Shown here one piece after another: positions 36,784 to 44,958 of a stretch of 64,000 bases of DNA. A program made the position numbers and the translations under genes. Within the stretch, counting starts at the first letter, position 1; each line of letters starts with the position of its first letter. Under the pieces are notes generated by a model that worked only from the letters and a program-made list of their open reading frames with translations, was not told where the DNA came from and made no database searches. Origin of the DNA: Chryseobacterium joostei (GTDB lineage: Bacteria > Bacteroidota > Bacteroidia > Flavobacteriales > Weeksellaceae); the NCBI RefSeq assembly GCF_003815775.1, contig NZ_CP033926.1:62001-126000 (forward strand). The letters run 5' to 3'.

Positions 36784-37200
36784 CTATTTCTTAAACCTTT
36801 CCCATTTAATCAGCATGTATTTATCAGCGAATTGGGTAATAATAATCCCGGAATTTTTAATGTTCTCTTCCTGAGCTATATATTCAATTAGTTCATTTTG
36901 TTTTAATATTTTATATACAGGATGAAACTCGGAATGAGGGGGTCTTGTAATGTTGTATTTTTTGATCCATGAACTTATAGTAACATGTGAAACGCCAATA
37001 ATTCTCTCAATTTCACGATAACTTAGACCTTCAAGATAGAGTTGAAGAGCCTTGGTTACATAATAATCATCAATTTGTTTCCCGAGTTTTTTAACGGTAA
37101 AATAATAGTTGCAGTTCTTGCAGTGGAAGCGTTGCTTTTCATTGATAATGCCACTTTTAACTACTTTGTCGCTCTGGCATTTAGGACATGTATTTTCCAT
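36784..37200 (-). CDS. Stand-alone IS1 InsA-like zinc-ribbon/helix-turn-helix protein
   Basis: A 138-residue protein. Residues 5-33 hold a four-cysteine zinc ribbon (CPKC ... CKNC) as in the IS1 InsA N-terminus, and residues about 50-85 a helix-turn-helix (YLEGLSYREIERIIGVSHVTISSWIKKY). No InsB-like DDE partner or terminal repeats are near, so it is not an active insertion sequence. The C-terminal 50 residues have no transposase feature. It lies between the porin gene and the divergent arginine cluster and could be a domesticated transcription factor. Minus-strand TATATTTG (37224 to 37217) and TACATTTG (37243 to 37236) are promoter candidates. Confidence 0.8.
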   Translation of the reverse strand: MENTCPKCQSDKVVKSGIINEKQRFHCKNCNYYFTVKKLGKQIDDYYVTKALQLYLEGLSYREIERIIGVSHVTISSWIKKYNITRPPHSEFHPVYKILKQNELIEYIAQEENIKNSGIIITQFADKYMLIKWERFKK

Positions 37201-37307
37201 AACTATATTATTTTAGCAAATATATTATAAATTAGCAAATGTATATTTTCCAATAAAGATAATTTTACCTGTATAAATTTTTAAAACAAAAAAAAATATC
37301 TTTTTTA

Positions 37308-37340
37308 TTTGGTTTTTAAAGTAATTATATTTTAAATTTG
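37308..37340 (+). promoter_or_regulatory. Promoter of the arginine cluster
   Basis: TTTG at 37308-37311 and TAAATTTG at 37333-37340 are separated by 21 bases, a good Bacteroidota -33/-7 pair. The predicted start near 37346 leaves about 16 bases before the GNAT ATG. Confidence 0.7.
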
Positions 37341-37361
37341 CCAAAAAAATTAGATAAATAA

Positions 37362-37958
37362 ATGGAAATAGAAGTTTCCTCATGCGAACATCTAATGTAT
37401 GTGAGTGAAATACAGCAGGAAATGTATGATTCTGCACAGCGTAGAGGAACGGGAATCGCAAAACGTTCCATCGAATATTTGAGTAAAAAGATTTCAGAGG
37501 GCAATGCTGTGGTAGCCACTGAAAACGGGGAGTGGGTAGGTTTCTGTTATATAGAAACGTGGTCACATGGGAAATTTGTTGCCAATTCGGGTTTGATTGT
37601 TTCGCCCAAATTCAGGAACGGAGGTGTTGCTACTCAAATCAAGCATAAGGTTTTCCAATTATCTAGAGAAAAATATCCGGAAGCCAAGGTATTCGGATTA
37701 ACAACAGGGCTTGCCGTAATGAAAATCAATAGTGATTTGGGATATAAGCCGGTGATTTATTCAGAACTGACTCAGGACGAGGAATTCTGGAACGGCTGCA
37801 AGAACTGTGTGAATTATGAAATATTAATGAAAAAGGAACGTAAAAACTGTCTTTGTACAGCTATGTTATTTGTTCCGGACAATATAAAAGGAAATGAGGC
37901 TGTCAACAATCAGCCTGAAAATAAATATTATGAAGAAAAAAGTCATCTTAGCGTTTAG
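37362..37958 (+). CDS. GNAT acyltransferase, candidate N-acylglutamate synthase of arginine synthesis
   Basis: A 198-residue GNAT-fold protein with the acyl-CoA loop region SGLIVSPKFRNGGVATQIK and the following FGLTTGLAVMKINSDLGYKP. It is the first gene behind the arginine promoter and its last 29 bases overlap argG, so it is translated together with the pathway. No argA, argJ or ArgA-like kinase fusion is in the cluster. It is thus the best candidate for the first step, transfer of an acetyl or succinyl group to glutamate. The sequence shows the fold; the substrate is inferred from position. Confidence 0.8.
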   Translation: MEIEVSSCEHLMYVSEIQQEMYDSAQRRGTGIAKRSIEYLSKKISEGNAVVATENGEWVGFCYIETWSHGKFVANSGLIVSPKFRNGGVATQIKHKVFQLSREKYPEAKVFGLTTGLAVMKINSDLGYKPVIYSELTQDEEFWNGCKNCVNYEILMKKERKNCLCTAMLFVPDNIKGNEAVNNQPENKYYEEKSHLSV

Positions 37959-39126
37959 TGGAGGTCTGGATACTTCCTATTGTGCTAAATATCTTAGTGA
38001 AACACTGGGATATGATGTGTATGCAGTTACTGTAAATACCGGAGGTTTTTCTAAGGAAGAGGAAAAAGAGTTGGAGAGAAAAGCTTTAAATCTTGGGGTA
38101 AAGGAGTACAGGTGCGTAGATGCTCAGGAGGACTACTATAATTCTTGTGTGAAGTATTTAATTTTCGGGAATGTGTTGAAAAATAACACTTATCCTCTTT
38201 CTGTAAGTGCTGAACGTACGATTCAGGCGCAGGAAATCGCAAAATATGCCCTTGAAGTAAAGGCTGATGCCATTGCTCACGGAAGTACAGGTGCCGGAAA
38301 TGATCAGGTTCGTTTTGATTTGATTTTCCAAGTGATGTGTCCTAATATTGAGATCATTACGCCTATTCGTGATATGGCCTTATCCCGAGAGGAAGAAATT
38401 GAGTTCCTGAAAGGTCATGGCTATGAAATGGAATTCCATAAAGCACAATATTCAGTGAATAAAGGACTTTGGGGAACTTCTGTAGGAGGAAAAGAGACTT
38501 TAACTTCAAGAAATTACCTGCCGGAAGAAGCATTTCCATCGCAAATTAAGGAAACTCAACCATCAGAATTGGAGATTGAATTTAAAAATGGAGAAGTGGT
38601 TGCTGTAAACGGAGAAAGTTTTGAACATTCCGTATATGCGATTCAAAAAATAGAAGAATTGGCTTCTGCTTACGGTATTGGGCGTGATATTCATGTAGGA
38701 GATACCATTGTAGGAATTAAAGGAAGAGTAGGATTTGAAGCAGCAGCGGCCTCAGTGATTATCAAAGCCCATCATTTATTGGAAAAACATACGCTTTCAA
38801 AATATCAGCAAATGATGAAGTCTCAATTATCCGACTGGTACGGAAACTGGCTTCACGAAGCGCTTTTCCTGGATCCTGTGATGAGAAATATTGAGTCTTT
38901 CCTAGGAGATTCCCAGAAAACGGTAAGTGGAAAAGTATTCGTAACCCTTCACCCGTACAGATTTATCTTAAACGGAATTGAATCTGATCACGACCTGATG
39001 TCTGATAAATTCGGGAGTTATGGAGAGGCGAACAGAGCATGGACAGGAGATGATGTGAAAGGGTATACAAAAATTGTAAGCAATTCCTTAAATATATATC
39101 ATCAGATTAACCAAAATATCAACTAG
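37930..39126 (+). CDS. argG: Argininosuccinate synthase
   Basis: ArgG joins citrulline and aspartate with ATP. From the ATG at 37930 (MKKKVILAFSGGLDTSYC) it has 398 residues, with the PP-loop SGGLDTS, HGSTGAGNDQVRF and the later GRVGFEAAAASVII. An upstream in-frame codon at 37894 would add 12 residues and precede the conserved first strand, so it is rejected. The first 29 bases overlap the GNAT gene in a different frame. In this pathway the substrate citrulline is released from acylcitrulline by ArgE'. Confidence 0.97.
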   Translation: MKKKVILAFSGGLDTSYCAKYLSETLGYDVYAVTVNTGGFSKEEEKELERKALNLGVKEYRCVDAQEDYYNSCVKYLIFGNVLKNNTYPLSVSAERTIQAQEIAKYALEVKADAIAHGSTGAGNDQVRFDLIFQVMCPNIEIITPIRDMALSREEEIEFLKGHGYEMEFHKAQYSVNKGLWGTSVGGKETLTSRNYLPEEAFPSQIKETQPSELEIEFKNGEVVAVNGESFEHSVYAIQKIEELASAYGIGRDIHVGDTIVGIKGRVGFEAAAASVIIKAHHLLEKHTLSKYQQMMKSQLSDWYGNWLHEALFLDPVMRNIESFLGDSQKTVSGKVFVTLHPYRFILNGIESDHDLMSDKFGSYGEANRAWTGDDVKGYTKIVSNSLNIYHQINQNIN

Positions 39127-39177
39127 TTCCGAAGGGACGATTTAATAAAAGATAGGACAAGTCCTATTGATTAAAAT

Positions 39178-40143
39178 ATGAAGAAAACAGTAGGAATTGT
39201 AGGAGCCAATGGCTATACAGGAAGTGAGTTGATACGCTTACTGGCTTTTCATCCCCATGTGACATTGAGTTTTTTATATAGTCGTTCAAATTCGGGAACA
39301 AAAATTTCGGATCTGTACCCGGATTTAACGACGGTTTGTGAAAAGGTGTTGACGGATAAGCCTGAAGAGGTAGATATTCTTTTTCTATGTCTTCCCCATA
39401 AGGAAAGTCAGAATTGGTTAACCCAAAATCCGGTTAAGGATGAAACAGTAGTAATTGATTTGGGAAATGATTTCCGTTTGGATGGAAATTTTGAAAACAG
39501 AGATTTTATCTACGGACTGCCTGAAATTAATAAAAAACAACTGAAAGGTGCAAAAAGTATTGCAAATCCGGGATGTTTCGCAACAGCCATTCAGTTAGCA
39601 TTGCTTCCATTGGCGGAAAAAGGGTTGTTGGATGAGGTTTTCACCACAGGGATCACGGGTTCTACAGGAGCCGGACAATCCCTGCAGCCAACCACTCATT
39701 TTACCTGGAGAAATGATAATGTTTCAGCTTATAAAACTTTGACGCATCAGCATGTGGATGAGATTTTACAACAGCTGATTTCATTTAATAATAAAGAAGT
39801 AAACCTGAATTTTGTTCCATGGAGAGGAGATTTTGCAAGAGGGATTTTTACAAGCTCTACAGTGAAAACAAATTTGGAGCTAGAGGAAATAGAGCAATTG
39901 TATCAGGATTTTTATGCAGAGGAGCCTTTTGTTACCATCAGTGAAAGGGCAATGGACCTAAAACAGGTTGTCAATACCAATCGCTGTGTGATTCAGATTG
40001 AAAAGAGTGGAAATGTTGTTGTTATTCACTCAGCGATTGACAATTTGTTAAAAGGAGCTTCAGGGCAGGCAGTACAGAATATGAATATTGCGATGAACTG
40101 GGAAGAAAATGCAGGATTAAACTTAAAACCTATTGCATTTTAA
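39178..40143 (+). CDS. argC: N-acyl-gamma-glutamyl-phosphate reductase
   Basis: ArgC reduces acylglutamyl phosphate to the semialdehyde using NADPH. The 321 residues include the nucleotide fold GIVGANGYTGSELIRLL and the catalytic Cys133 in ANPGCFATA, then TGITGSTGAGQS. It follows argG by 51 bases. The acyl group may be succinyl rather than acetyl, judging from the transcarbamylase downstream. Confidence 0.97.
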   Translation: MKKTVGIVGANGYTGSELIRLLAFHPHVTLSFLYSRSNSGTKISDLYPDLTTVCEKVLTDKPEEVDILFLCLPHKESQNWLTQNPVKDETVVIDLGNDFRLDGNFENRDFIYGLPEINKKQLKGAKSIANPGCFATAIQLALLPLAEKGLLDEVFTTGITGSTGAGQSLQPTTHFTWRNDNVSAYKTLTHQHVDEILQQLISFNNKEVNLNFVPWRGDFARGIFTSSTVKTNLELEEIEQLYQDFYAEEPFVTISERAMDLKQVVNTNRCVIQIEKSGNVVVIHSAIDNLLKGASGQAVQNMNIAMNWEENAGLNLKPIAF

Positions 40144-40426
40144 AAGAAAACTTAAAAGTCAATTGTCAATAAGCTAATCGTGAATTTTTAAAGCTTAATC
40201 AAAGTCGACCTAGGAAAATGGAGCGTTAAGAAAAATAATTTTGTGAATGTTAAGAAAATTCTACTGTTCGAAGTGCGACAAAAATGTCGAACCGAAGAAC
40301 AAATGCCGATTTCGCACAAGTTTTAGAATTTTTAGAGAACAAAAATATTTTTTAGCGAAAGTTTCCACGTCTTGAACTTTTGTTTCTTTTGTTTCAAGAC
40401 AAAAGAAAAATATAAAAAAATAAAAA
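40144..40426. repeat. argC-argD spacer with inverted repeats
   Basis: This 283-base gap has no gene. It contains a nested hairpin region at 40266-40300 (GTTCG / CGAAC enclosing CGACA / TGTCG) and a hairpin GTCTTGAA / TTCAAGAC at 40369-40400 next to TTTTGTTTC repeats. These look like dispersed intergenic elements rather than terminators, since the cluster continues. Confidence 0.5.
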
Positions 40427-41566
40427 ATGAATTTATTCAACGTATATCCATTATTTAATATCAATCCGGTTAAAGCTCAGGGATCTTTTCTTTGGGATGA
40501 TAAAGGAGAACAATATCTTGATTTTTACGGTGGTCACGCAGTAATTTCCATCGGACATAATCATCCGCATTATCAGAATAAACTTAAAGAGCAATTAGAA
40601 AAAATTTCTTTCTATTCCAACTCTGTTCAGAATGAATTGCAGGCTGAATTGGCTGAGAAATTAGGACAACTTTCAGGATATGAAGAGTATAACCTTTTCT
40701 TGTGTAACTCAGGAGCTGAAGCCAACGAAAATGCCTTAAAACTGGCTTCTTTTCATAATGGAAAAAGTAAGGTCCTTTACTTCTCGGGTTCATTTCACGG
40801 AAGAACATCTGCTGCAGTTTCTGTAACGGATAACCCAAAAATTGTGGCTCCTGTCAACTTTTCAGAAAGATTCATCAAATCTGAATGGAATAATATTGAA
40901 CAGCTTGAAGAAACTTTTGCAGTGCATGGAAGCGAAATTTCCTCCATCATCATTGAGGGAATTCAGGGAGTGGGAGGAATCATGATTCCTACTGTAGCAT
41001 TTCTATCTAAGATTAAAGAATTGTGTGAAAAATATGATGTTGTTTTGATCTTAGATGAAGTACAATCAGGATACGGAAGAAGCGGATATTTCTTTGCTCA
41101 CCAGGAATTCGGAGTAGAAGCAGATATCATTACAACTGCGAAAGGAATGGGGAATGGCTTTCCGGTTGGCGGAGTGCTAATCAGTCCAAAATTTCAGGCA
41201 AGTAATGGCTTGTTAGGAACTACTTTTGGAGGAAATCATCTGGCATGTGCGGCTTCAATTGCTGTGCTGGATGTGATGAAAGATGAAAGTCTCATCGAAA
41301 ATGCTCAGAAAATGGGCGAATATATTGAAAATGAAATTAAAGATTTACCACATATTAAATCAATCCGAAGGAAAGGACTGATGATCGGGATAGAACTTGA
41401 CAGGGACTGTTCGGAAGTAAGGAGTAGTTTACTTTACGATCATCATATTTTCACAGGAAACTCTAATGATAAAAGTGTCTTAAGGATTCTTCCGGCACTT
41501 AATATCAAAAAAGAGGAAACTGATCTTTTCATCAATGCTCTGAAAACAGTATTGGAGAAAATTTAA
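40427..41566 (+). CDS. argD: N-acylornithine aminotransferase (PLP class III)
   Basis: The enzyme transaminates acylglutamate semialdehyde to acylornithine. It has 379 residues, with FLCNSGAEANENALKLA, FHGRTSAAVS, LILDEVQSGYGRSG and the PLP lysine K239 in TTAKGMGNGFPVGG. Position in the cluster makes a biosynthetic role certain, although the family also includes catabolic AstC-type enzymes. Confidence 0.95.
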   Translation: MNLFNVYPLFNINPVKAQGSFLWDDKGEQYLDFYGGHAVISIGHNHPHYQNKLKEQLEKISFYSNSVQNELQAELAEKLGQLSGYEEYNLFLCNSGAEANENALKLASFHNGKSKVLYFSGSFHGRTSAAVSVTDNPKIVAPVNFSERFIKSEWNNIEQLEETFAVHGSEISSIIIEGIQGVGGIMIPTVAFLSKIKELCEKYDVVLILDEVQSGYGRSGYFFAHQEFGVEADIITTAKGMGNGFPVGGVLISPKFQASNGLLGTTFGGNHLACAASIAVLDVMKDESLIENAQKMGEYIENEIKDLPHIKSIRRKGLMIGIELDRDCSEVRSSLLYDHHIFTGNSNDKSVLRILPALNIKKEETDLFINALKTVLEKI

Positions 41567-41793
41567 ACCACAAAAGTCACAAAAGAGTTTAAACACTTAG
41601 GTGATTGTAAGAAAATACTAAGTGCTTAAAGAGTGCACTAAAGTTTTTGAAAATCTTTGATTTTCATCTTATGTGAGCTTACATATTTTCAAAATAATAA
41701 ACTTTGAAAACTAAGTGTTCTAAAGTGTTTTAATAAAAATTGGGGTTAAAACAACAATTAATGTGTAAACAAAATCTTTAAAATCAATTTAAA
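41567..41793. repeat. argD-argF' spacer with palindromic repeat
   Basis: No gene is present. A hairpin GAAAATC-TTT-GATTTTC lies at 41649-41665, flanked by repeated words related to AAGTGTTTAAA and CACAAAAG. The palindrome matches one at 46616-46632 after argH. Confidence 0.55.
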
Positions 41794-42747
41794 ATGAAAA
41801 ATTTTACCGCTGTAAGTGATGTTGAAAACTTACAGGAAATCATAAAAAAAGCTTTACAAATAAAAGAAAACCCTCTTTCCGAAACGGAAAAAGGAAAAGG
41901 AAAAACAATAGGTCTGGTATTCTTAAACTCAAGTCTGAGAACCCGTTTGAGCAGCCAGATTGCAGCACAAAACCTAGGATTGAATGTATTGACTTTAAAT
42001 GCAGCACAGGAAGCCTGGAATCTTGAATTTGCTGATGGAGCTGTGATGAACGGAGATACAGTAGAGCACATTAAGGATGCTATTGAAGTGTTGAATCAAT
42101 ACTGTGATATTATTGCAGTACGTTGTTTTGCAGGAATGAAGAGCAAAGAAGATGATGTGAATGAAAGTATTCTAAGTCAATTTGAAAAGCATGCAAAAGT
42201 TCCTGTTATTTCCTTGGAATCAGCAACCCGTCACCCGTTGCAAAGTCTGGCAGACTGTATCACCATTACAGAAAACTGGAAAAAAGATCATAAACCCAAA
42301 GTGGTTTTAACCTGGGCTCCCCATATTAAGCCAATTGCTCATGCTGTAGGAAATTCATTTGCAGAATGGATGCAGGAAATGGATGTTGAACTGGTAATTG
42401 CTAATCCTGAGGGATATGATCTTGATAAGAACTTTACGAAAGACGTACAAGTAATCCACGATCAGGATGAGGCTTTAAAAGATGCAGACTTTATCTATGT
42501 GAAAAACTGGTCTTCATTTGATGATTATGCCGCAATGCCCGAAGTAAAAGGGGACTGGATGCTGACGAATGAAAAATTAGCGAACACCAATCAGGCAAAA
42601 GTAATGCACTGCCTTCCTGTTCGTCGTAATGTTGAACTAAGCGATGAGGTAATGGATGGGGAAAACTCAATCATCTACCAGCAGGCAAAGAACCGTATTT
42701 TCTCGGCACAAGCAGTGTTTAGTGAAATATTAGATAATATAAAGTAG
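41794..42747 (+). CDS. argF': N-acylornithine (probably N-succinylornithine) carbamoyltransferase
   Basis: A 317-residue transcarbamylase of the acylornithine type known from Bacteroides and Xanthomonas. The carbamoyl-phosphate loop is FLNSSLRTRLS, followed by LESATRHPLQSLAD and the C-terminal MHCLPVRRNVE. The residue that separates acetyl- from succinyl-ornithine enzymes (Glu92 in Xanthomonas, Pro90 in Bacteroides) aligns with Val90 here in MNGDTVEHIK. Published mutation of that Glu to Val gives succinylornithine activity, so a succinyl pathway is the better guess. The product is acylcitrulline. Confidence 0.93.
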   Translation: MKNFTAVSDVENLQEIIKKALQIKENPLSETEKGKGKTIGLVFLNSSLRTRLSSQIAAQNLGLNVLTLNAAQEAWNLEFADGAVMNGDTVEHIKDAIEVLNQYCDIIAVRCFAGMKSKEDDVNESILSQFEKHAKVPVISLESATRHPLQSLADCITITENWKKDHKPKVVLTWAPHIKPIAHAVGNSFAEWMQEMDVELVIANPEGYDLDKNFTKDVQVIHDQDEALKDADFIYVKNWSSFDDYAAMPEVKGDWMLTNEKLANTNQAKVMHCLPVRRNVELSDEVMDGENSIIYQQAKNRIFSAQAVFSEILDNIK

Positions 42748-42838
42748 TAATTGAATCAGGTGATAACCATTTAATCCATTGTATAAAACGCGTTTTTGAA
42801 TAATAAAATAAGACGCATCTATTAAATCCTTTAATCTT

Positions 42839-43633
42839 ATGAAAAATAAAATGTACATCATAAAAATAGGCGGAGCGCTCATTGATGATGAACGATTACT
42901 GGATCAGTTTTTAGATCAGTTTTCCCAGATAAAAGAAAAGAAAATCCTTGTTCATGGCGGAGGAAAATTAGCTACAGAATTGGCAGCTAGGCTTGGCATG
43001 GAGCAAAAGATGATCAACGGAAGGAGGATTACGGATAAAGATACATTGGATATTGTAACAATGGTGTATGCAGGAGGAATCAATAAGAATGTTGTTGAAA
43101 AATTACAGCAAAAAAAATGCAATGCCATAGGATTTTCCGGTGCAGACGGGAATTTGATCAAGGCTAAGAAAAGAGAACATCCGGAAATAGATTTTGGATT
43201 TGTAGGGGACATTGATAAAAAAAGTGTGAATAAGAAACTGCTTTCAAAATTAATTAAGCTTAACCTTGTTCCTGTGTTTTCTGCCATTACTCATGATAAA
43301 AAGGGAAATCTCTTCAATACCAATGCAGATACCATTGCATCAGTAATGGCACAGGCATTATCATCCAAATATGAAGTAGAGTTGTTGTATTGTTTTGATA
43401 AGGTGGGAGTGCTGGAAAATGTTGACGATCCCGAATCCCTTATTAAAAGTATTTCCGAAGAGGACTTTACTGTTTTAAAACAAAAAGGAAAGCTGCACAA
43501 AGGGATTTTGCCCAAACTTGAAAATGCTCTTGGAGCAATAAAGAATAATGTAAATAAAGTGTTTCTTATTAAAGAAACCGAATTGAAAAACCATATAGAG
43601 AGTCATCATGCAGGAACTGAAATCTGTTTATAA
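42839..43633 (+). CDS. argB: N-acylglutamate kinase
   Basis: ArgB phosphorylates acylglutamate. The 264-residue amino-acid-kinase fold shows IIKIGGALID, LVHGGGKLATELA and the substrate region FNTNADTIASVMAQAL. A second Met at position 5 (MYIIKIGG) could be the real start. Its 3' end overlaps argE' by 26 bases, indicating coupling. No N-terminal helix of the hexameric arginine-inhibited type is seen, so feedback inhibition is uncertain. Confidence 0.93.
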   Translation: MKNKMYIIKIGGALIDDERLLDQFLDQFSQIKEKKILVHGGGKLATELAARLGMEQKMINGRRITDKDTLDIVTMVYAGGINKNVVEKLQQKKCNAIGFSGADGNLIKAKKREHPEIDFGFVGDIDKKSVNKKLLSKLIKLNLVPVFSAITHDKKGNLFNTNADTIASVMAQALSSKYEVELLYCFDKVGVLENVDDPESLIKSISEEDFTVLKQKGKLHKGILPKLENALGAIKNNVNKVFLIKETELKNHIESHHAGTEICL

Positions 43634-44690
43634 TAAAGAAGAATTGTTGAATAATGCGGTGGGATTGCTTAAAAATTTGATTGAAATTCCTTCATTCAGT
43701 AAAGATGAATTCAATACATCTGTAGAGATTGAGAATTTTTTCAAAAAGCATCAGATCCCGACAAAGCGTTTCAAGAATAATATTTGGGCGGTCAATAAGA
43801 ACTTTGATGTTTTCAAACCCTCTGTTCTGCTGAATACGCATCATGATACAGTGAAGCCCAACAAAGCTTACACTTTGGATCCGTTTGTTCCAATAGAAAA
43901 AGACGGAAAGCTGTATGGATTGGGAAGTAATGATGCCGGGGCCTCTTTGGTTTCTATGGCGCAGGTTTTTCTGCACTTTTATGATAAAGAAGATTTAAAA
44001 TATAATTTAGTGATTGCTTTGACGGCAGAGGAGGAGATTTCAGGTTTTGACGGAATTGAGGCCCTGTTTCCACAACTACCTAATATAGAATTCGCCATTG
44101 TAGGAGAACCCACGCAGATGAATCTGGCGATTGCAGAAAAAGGATTGCTTGTGATAGACGGGGAAATGAAAGGAACTCCTTCTCATGCTGCTCATCCCAA
44201 TGATGATAATTCGATTGTAAAATGTATGCAGGATCTTCAGAATATCTTAGACTTTAAATTTCCAAAGGTTTCAGAATATCTGGGTGAAGTTAAAATTACC
44301 CTGTCAGGAATTCATGCCGGAGTACAGCATAACGTAGTTCCTGAGTCATGTAATTTTACACTGGATGTAAGAGTAACAGATGCTTATTCTAATAAAGAAG
44401 CCTTTGAAATCATTCAGTCGCAAATGAAGTCAACACTTACTGCAAGGTCTTTCAGGCTGAATTCCTCAAAAATAGAAATGGATCATCCATTTGTAAAGGC
44501 CGGGATTGAAATAGGAAGGACAACATACGGTTCGCCAACCTCTTCAGATCAGGCAATTATTCCATGCACATCAGTGAAAATGGGACCTGGAGACAGTAGG
44601 CGCTCCCATACAGCGGATGAATTCATCTATATTAATGAAATAGAAGAAGGGATTGATATCTACATCCAAACTTTGGGAAAAGTGTTATAA
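43608..44690 (+). CDS. argE': M20-family deacylase, N-acylcitrulline/acylornithine type
   Basis: A 360-residue zinc peptidase-fold enzyme with the metal ligands in LNTHHDTVKP and GLGSNDAGASLVS, the catalytic AEEEISG, and a dimerisation domain about residues 170-280. In pathways with an acylornithine transcarbamylase, this enzyme removes the acyl group from acylcitrulline to give citrulline for ArgG. It overlaps argB by 26 bases. Specificity for acetyl or succinyl cannot be read. Confidence 0.92.
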   Translation: MQELKSVYNKEELLNNAVGLLKNLIEIPSFSKDEFNTSVEIENFFKKHQIPTKRFKNNIWAVNKNFDVFKPSVLLNTHHDTVKPNKAYTLDPFVPIEKDGKLYGLGSNDAGASLVSMAQVFLHFYDKEDLKYNLVIALTAEEEISGFDGIEALFPQLPNIEFAIVGEPTQMNLAIAEKGLLVIDGEMKGTPSHAAHPNDDNSIVKCMQDLQNILDFKFPKVSEYLGEVKITLSGIHAGVQHNVVPESCNFTLDVRVTDAYSNKEAFEIIQSQMKSTLTARSFRLNSSKIEMDHPFVKAGIEIGRTTYGSPTSSDQAIIPCTSVKMGPGDSRRSHTADEFIYINEIEEGIDIYIQTLGKVL

Positions 44691-44734
44691 AAGAGGGCTT
44701 AGAAACTTTTAATAGCTAACCTCTGAAATATATA

Positions 44735-44881
44735 TTTTGACTACGCTCAGCAGGCATTAAAGTTTACGTTTTTAATAAGGATTTATGCAAAAAAGAATAA
44801 TTAGAAACAACGACTTTACATTAAGGACATGTTTTTTTATAGTTAATAGTAATAAGGATCGCCTCGCTGGGCATGTCAAAA
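44735..44881. repeat. MITE-like inverted repeat element between argE' and argH
   Basis: The arm at 44735-44755 (beginning TTTTGACTACGCTCAGC) and the arm at 44861-44881 (GCCTCGCTGGGCATGTCAAA plus one A) are imperfect inverted copies enclosing about 105 bases with no ORF. The spacer 44691-44958 contains nothing else of note. Confidence 0.55.
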
Positions 44882-44958
44882 TCAATCAAATATTTTAAAT
44901 CAGATCATTGTGAAGCCGTTACAAGGTTGTAGATGATCTCAGAAAAATCAATAATAAT

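Noticed and set aside
36784..37200. Active IS1 insertion sequence
   Set aside because: No InsB/DDE frame, no terminal inverted repeats and no target duplication could be found around the InsA-like gene.
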